Below are positions 61,026 through 64,000 of a stretch of DNA of 64,000 nt, in pieces. The DNA is from [Clostridium] symbiosum. Lineage in GTDB: Bacteria > Bacillota > Clostridia > Lachnospirales > Lachnospiraceae. Numbering within the stretch: position 1 is the first letter of the stretch; every line of letters starts with the position of its first letter. The translations under genes were made by a program, and so were the position numbers. The notes under the pieces are model-generated. The model ran no database searches, was not told where the DNA came from, and was given only the letters and a program-made list of their open reading frames with translations. The stretch is taken from the NCBI GenBank assembly GCA_036419695.1, contig CP143946.1, positions 283,501 through 347,500 on the forward strand, written 5' to 3'.

Positions 61026-61379
61026 ATGGCTAAGCGTGGCGGTTTTCCAGGCGGAATGCCTGGCAATATGAATAATTTGATGAAGCAGGCGCAGAGGATG
61101 CAGCGGCAGATGGAAGAGACGACAAAAGAGCTGGAAGAAAAGCAGTATACTGCTTCCGCAGGCGGCGGAGCCGTAGCGGTTACCGTTTCCGGCAAGAAAG
61201 AAGTTGTGTCTGTGAAACTTTCAGAAGAAGTAGTGGATCCGGAAGATATTGAGATGCTCCAGGATCTGATCGTTGCTGCAACCAATGAGGCATTCCGCCA
61301 GGCGGAAGAGGAGAGCAGCGCGGCGATGTCAAAACTGACAGGCGGTTTAGGCGGCCTGGGAGGCGGTTTCCCGTTCTAA
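61026..61379 (+). CDS. YbaB/EbfC nucleoid-associated protein
   Basis: 117 residues. A Gly/Met-rich start (RGGFPGGMPGNMNNLMKQAQ) is followed by a helix, the conserved GGAVAVTVSGKKEVVSVKLS, and a Gly-rich tail (LTGGLGGLGGGFPF). The dimer binds DNA. ATG 61026 follows AGGAGG by eight bases; ATG 61017 lies within the ribosome site. Four bases separate its stop from recR. Confidence 0.94.
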   Translation: MAKRGGFPGGMPGNMNNLMKQAQRMQRQMEETTKELEEKQYTASAGGGAVAVTVSGKKEVVSVKLSEEVVDPEDIEMLQDLIVAATNEAFRQAEEESSAAMSKLTGGLGGLGGGFPF

Positions 61380-61382
61380 ATT

Positions 61383-61982
61383 ATGGATTATTACAGCAAT
61401 CAGATTACAAAATTAATAGAGGAGCTGTCAAAGCTGCCCGGTATCGGGAGCAAGTCGGCTCAGCGCCTGGCCTTCCATATCATCAATATGCCGTCGGAGC
61501 AGGTGGAGCGCCTGTCCACGGCCATGATTGACGCAAAGCACAATGTGCGTTACTGCAGTGAGTGCTTTACACTGACGGATAAAGAACTGTGCCCTATTTG
61601 CAGCAGTGACAGGCGGGATCACGCCACTATTATGGTGGTGGAAAATACAAGGGATTTGGCGGCCTATGAGAAGACCGGCAAATATGAGGGAGTTTACCAT
61701 GTGCTCCACGGGGCAATATCCCCCATGCTCGGAATAGGGCCGAATGATATCAAATTGAAGGAACTGATGACCCGTCTTCAGAAGGCTGAGATCAATGAGG
61801 TGATCATAGCGACCAACTCCAGTCTGGAAGGCGAGACGACGGCTATGTACATCAGCAAACTGATTAAGCCTACCGGAATCAAGGTTACAAGAATCGCCAG
61901 CGGGGTACCCGTGGGCGGAGATTTGGAATATATTGACGAGGTTACGCTGCTCCGGGCTCTTGACGGACGGACGGAACTGTAA
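61383..61982 (+). CDS. recR: Recombination protein RecR
   Basis: 199 residues. N-terminal helix-hairpin-helix ([17 protein letters not shown]), a four-Cys zinc finger ([16 protein letters not shown]), then the Toprim domain ([51 protein letters not shown]). It acts with RecF/RecO to load RecA at gaps. It is the usual neighbour of dnaX and ybaB. Confidence 0.97.
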   Translation: MDYYSNQITKLIEELSKLPGIGSKSAQRLAFHIINMPSEQVERLSTAMIDAKHNVRYCSECFTLTDKELCPICSSDRRDHATIMVVENTRDLAAYEKTGKYEGVYHVLHGAISPMLGIGPNDIKLKELMTRLQKAEINEVIIATNSSLEGETTAMYISKLIKPTGIKVTRIASGVPVGGDLEYIDEVTLLRALDGRTEL

Positions 61983-62032
61983 GGATTAAAAGTCGTCCGC
62001 CCCGCGCGGACGGTTAGGAGATGCAAAAGAGA

Positions 62033-64000
62033 TGGATAAGTACGAGTTTAACATCAAAGTTGAACAGATTAAAAAACTGGTAAACAAAGGTGATTATGAA
62101 ACCGCCATGAAAATTGCAGACACCATAGACTGGAGAAGGGTGCGCAGCACAAGTCTGCTTACTACAATCGCCCAGGTTTATGAGAGGAATGCAGAGTACC
62201 AGGATGCCAAGGATATTTTACTCCTTGCATTTGAGCGCGCGCCAATCGGCAAAGGGCTGTTATTTAAACTTACGGATCTTGCCCTGAGAGAGGGCAATGT
62301 GCCGGAAGCGGAGGCATACTACAGAGAGTTCTGTGATTTGGCTGTAGATGATCCGAGGCAGAACCTGCTCCGTTTCCTGATTCTCGAAGCAAAGGGAGCG
62401 ACGACGGAACAGCTGATCCATTCCCTGGAAAAATACTGCCAGGAAGAACTGGACGAAAAGTGGATGTACCATTTGGCGGAGTTGTATCAGCAGGCCGGTA
62501 TGGAGAGCCAGTGTGTCAGCATGTGCGACAGGATTATGCTGATGTTCGGCCTGGGCAAATACGTGGATAAGGCCATGGAATTGAAGCTGCAGTTTGCCCC
62601 TCTGACGAAATATCAGATGGATCTGGTGGAAAACAGAGAGAAATATGAAGAAAAACTGCGTGCCGTGGAAGAAAAGTACAACAGCAGGACCTTCAAAAGA
62701 GAACCGGATGAAGATGAATATTATGACTCCGAGGACGCGGAGGATGCCGATATGGACAGCCGGGATATGGGCGAGCGCGGCAGAAGAAACCGCGAGATGG
62801 ACAGAGAACGTTCGGACGACTATGATACAAATGGCAACGATTATGATATGGATGATAATGAGATGACGAATGGGCGCGGTATGGATGATGACAGACAGCG
62901 CTATCCGAATGAGAGAAGCTTTCTGGAAGACGATCTCGTTTCCAGTCTCCATGAGGCCCGGGCAGAGGAAGAACTGGCCAGGGAAATGTCACGTATGGAG
63001 CCATACGATGAGGAAGAGAGCGGTTCATTTGGCGAGACAAGGATATTAGACAATATCCGTGATATTAAAGAATACAGGCTTTCAGGCCATGCGGGACTGG
63101 AGGATGACGAGCTTGCGTCGGCCCAGGCCGCTGCTTCGGATGAACCAATCATTAACCGGTTTGAGGAAGAAGAGGAGACCATTGTGGAGGATTGGGATCT
63201 GGAGCCGGACGACGACCAGAGCAATCACCTGATGATCGAGGCGGAAGATCCTGAAAAGGGGCTTGCGCTTGCCCTTGAATCACTTAAAAAGATCCACCGT
63301 GAACTGGGAACTAAGAACCCGGTGGCTAAGATCAGCGGAGACAATCTGAACAGAAAAGGTATCTTTGCTGTTTCGGACAGACTTGCAGGAAAAGATTTGG
63401 TGGTGGAAAGAGCCGGCGATCTGGATCGTATCACGATCGGAGAACTGAGTGAACTGATGGAGCAGGATAATACGGGTATGATTGTAGTCCTGATCGATAC
63501 GCCTGCCAGAATGGAGCGGATGCATAACAGTTATCCGTCCCTGGCCGGAAAATTCCAGTATATCGGCTGCGAAGGTGCATCAGATACCCATTACGGCTCG
63601 GAGCGGAACAAAAAATCCGAGGCAGAGATAGCTCATGAGGAAGAACTCTTAAAGCTTCAGGCCGAGCGTGAGGCTGAGGCGGCAAGAAAACGTCTGGCCG
63701 AGCGCGAAGAAGAGATCAGACGTCAGGCGGCCCGCGATGCGGAAGATGCCAGAAGACTGCAGATGGAACGCGAGGAGGAAGCCAGACGCCAGGAAGAAGA
63801 AAGCAGACGACTCGCAGAATATGAAGCTGAGGAGGCAATGCGCCAGGCGGAATACGAGGCGGCCAATGCGGCACAGCAGCAGGCGGAACTGGAAGCAGAT
63901 GAGGCCAGACGCCAGGCGGAGTATGAAGAAGACTTAGAAAGACGACGTCAGGAGATGGAAGAAAACGAACGTCGTTACCAGTATGAATCCGGGGACGAGG
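62033..64000 (+). CDS. TPR-repeat protein with degenerate AAA-like segment (3' end outside window)
   Basis: At least 656 residues, continuing beyond the edge. It starts MDKYEFNIKVEQIKKLVNKG after AGGAG. TPR-like helix pairs cover ~5-215 (YETAMKIADTIDW, EAEAYYREFCDLAVDD, WMYHLAELYQQAGM). A long acidic, Asp/Arg-rich disordered stretch follows (~225-385). Next is a globular part with GELSELMEQDNTGMIVVLID, recalling the sensor 1 region of CbxX/SpoVK-type AAA proteins but without a visible Walker A (one may lie outside the window). A long Arg/Glu coiled coil (~525 on) is the last visible part. Function unknown; it probably belongs to the recR operon. Confidence 0.8.

Overview
The window is chromosomal DNA from a spore-forming, low-to-mid GC Firmicute. 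It most resembles a Lachnospiraceae gut anaerobe of the Clostridium symbiosum / Enterocloster / Hungatella type. Evidence: sporulation genes (spoVG, spoVT, yabP, yabQ, spoIIE), the Bacillus-like order HU-rqcP-yabP-yabQ-divIC-spoIIE-tilS-hpt-ftsH, paired glgC/glgD, TRAP and NhaC transporters, a large-type SRP RNA, and Shine-Dalgarno sites of the AGGAGG kind before nearly every gene. I see no prophage, complete insertion sequence or CRISPR array. The species is inferred, not shown.

Layout. 1-3.6 kb: end of a YjiH-type membrane protein, a DMT exporter, a secreted M15 peptidase and an AraC regulator. 3.7-8.2 kb (minus strand): a YhaN-like ATPase and its SbcD-like nuclease partner, then asnS. 8.2-8.8 kb: a noncoding block bounded by inverted repeats. 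8.8-16.1 kb: an unusual catabolic island with a LysR regulator, YkvI-like transporter, nitrilase-family amidase, DUF6282 metal hydrolase, IlvD/Edd dehydratase and an alpha/beta hydrolase whose nucleophile is Ala. Two of its operons share a 16-bp motif over the -35 box. 16.4-21.5 kb: glgC-glgD-spoVG, an NhaC antiporter and spoVT. 21.8-32.6 kb: a sugar-acid island with a GntR regulator, FGGY kinase, TRAP transporter, IolB/KduI-like isomerase, 2-hydroxyacid dehydrogenase, KduD-like SDR, KDPG aldolase, HIT protein and a frameshifted gnd.

32.6-40.4 kb: the conserved sporulation/division block, with a Spo0A-type promoter (21-bp spacer) before a spoIIE that lacks its membrane domain. 40.9-43.4 kb: a GH13 glycosidase and tRNA-Tyr/tRNA-Leu. 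43.7-45.0 kb: a probable decayed alpha/beta hydrolase gene on the minus strand. 45.4-48.9 kb: phosphate transporter pit with its DUF47 partner, a degenerate HD protein and nagB. 49.0-53.8 kb: a DUF6128-type protein with a 10-residue tandem repeat, a radical SAM activase divergent from tadA, and ilvE. 54.1-54.5 kb: SRP RNA. 54.6-57.9 kb: a folate operon (folA-folE-HD-folP-folBK), in which the HD protein is a candidate for the missing pyrophosphohydrolase step. 58.1-64 kb: a mixed-signature phosphofructokinase, dnaX-ybaB-recR and a TPR protein that runs off the right edge.

Coordinates and motifs were read by eye. Family names come from recognised motifs and gene order, with no database search.
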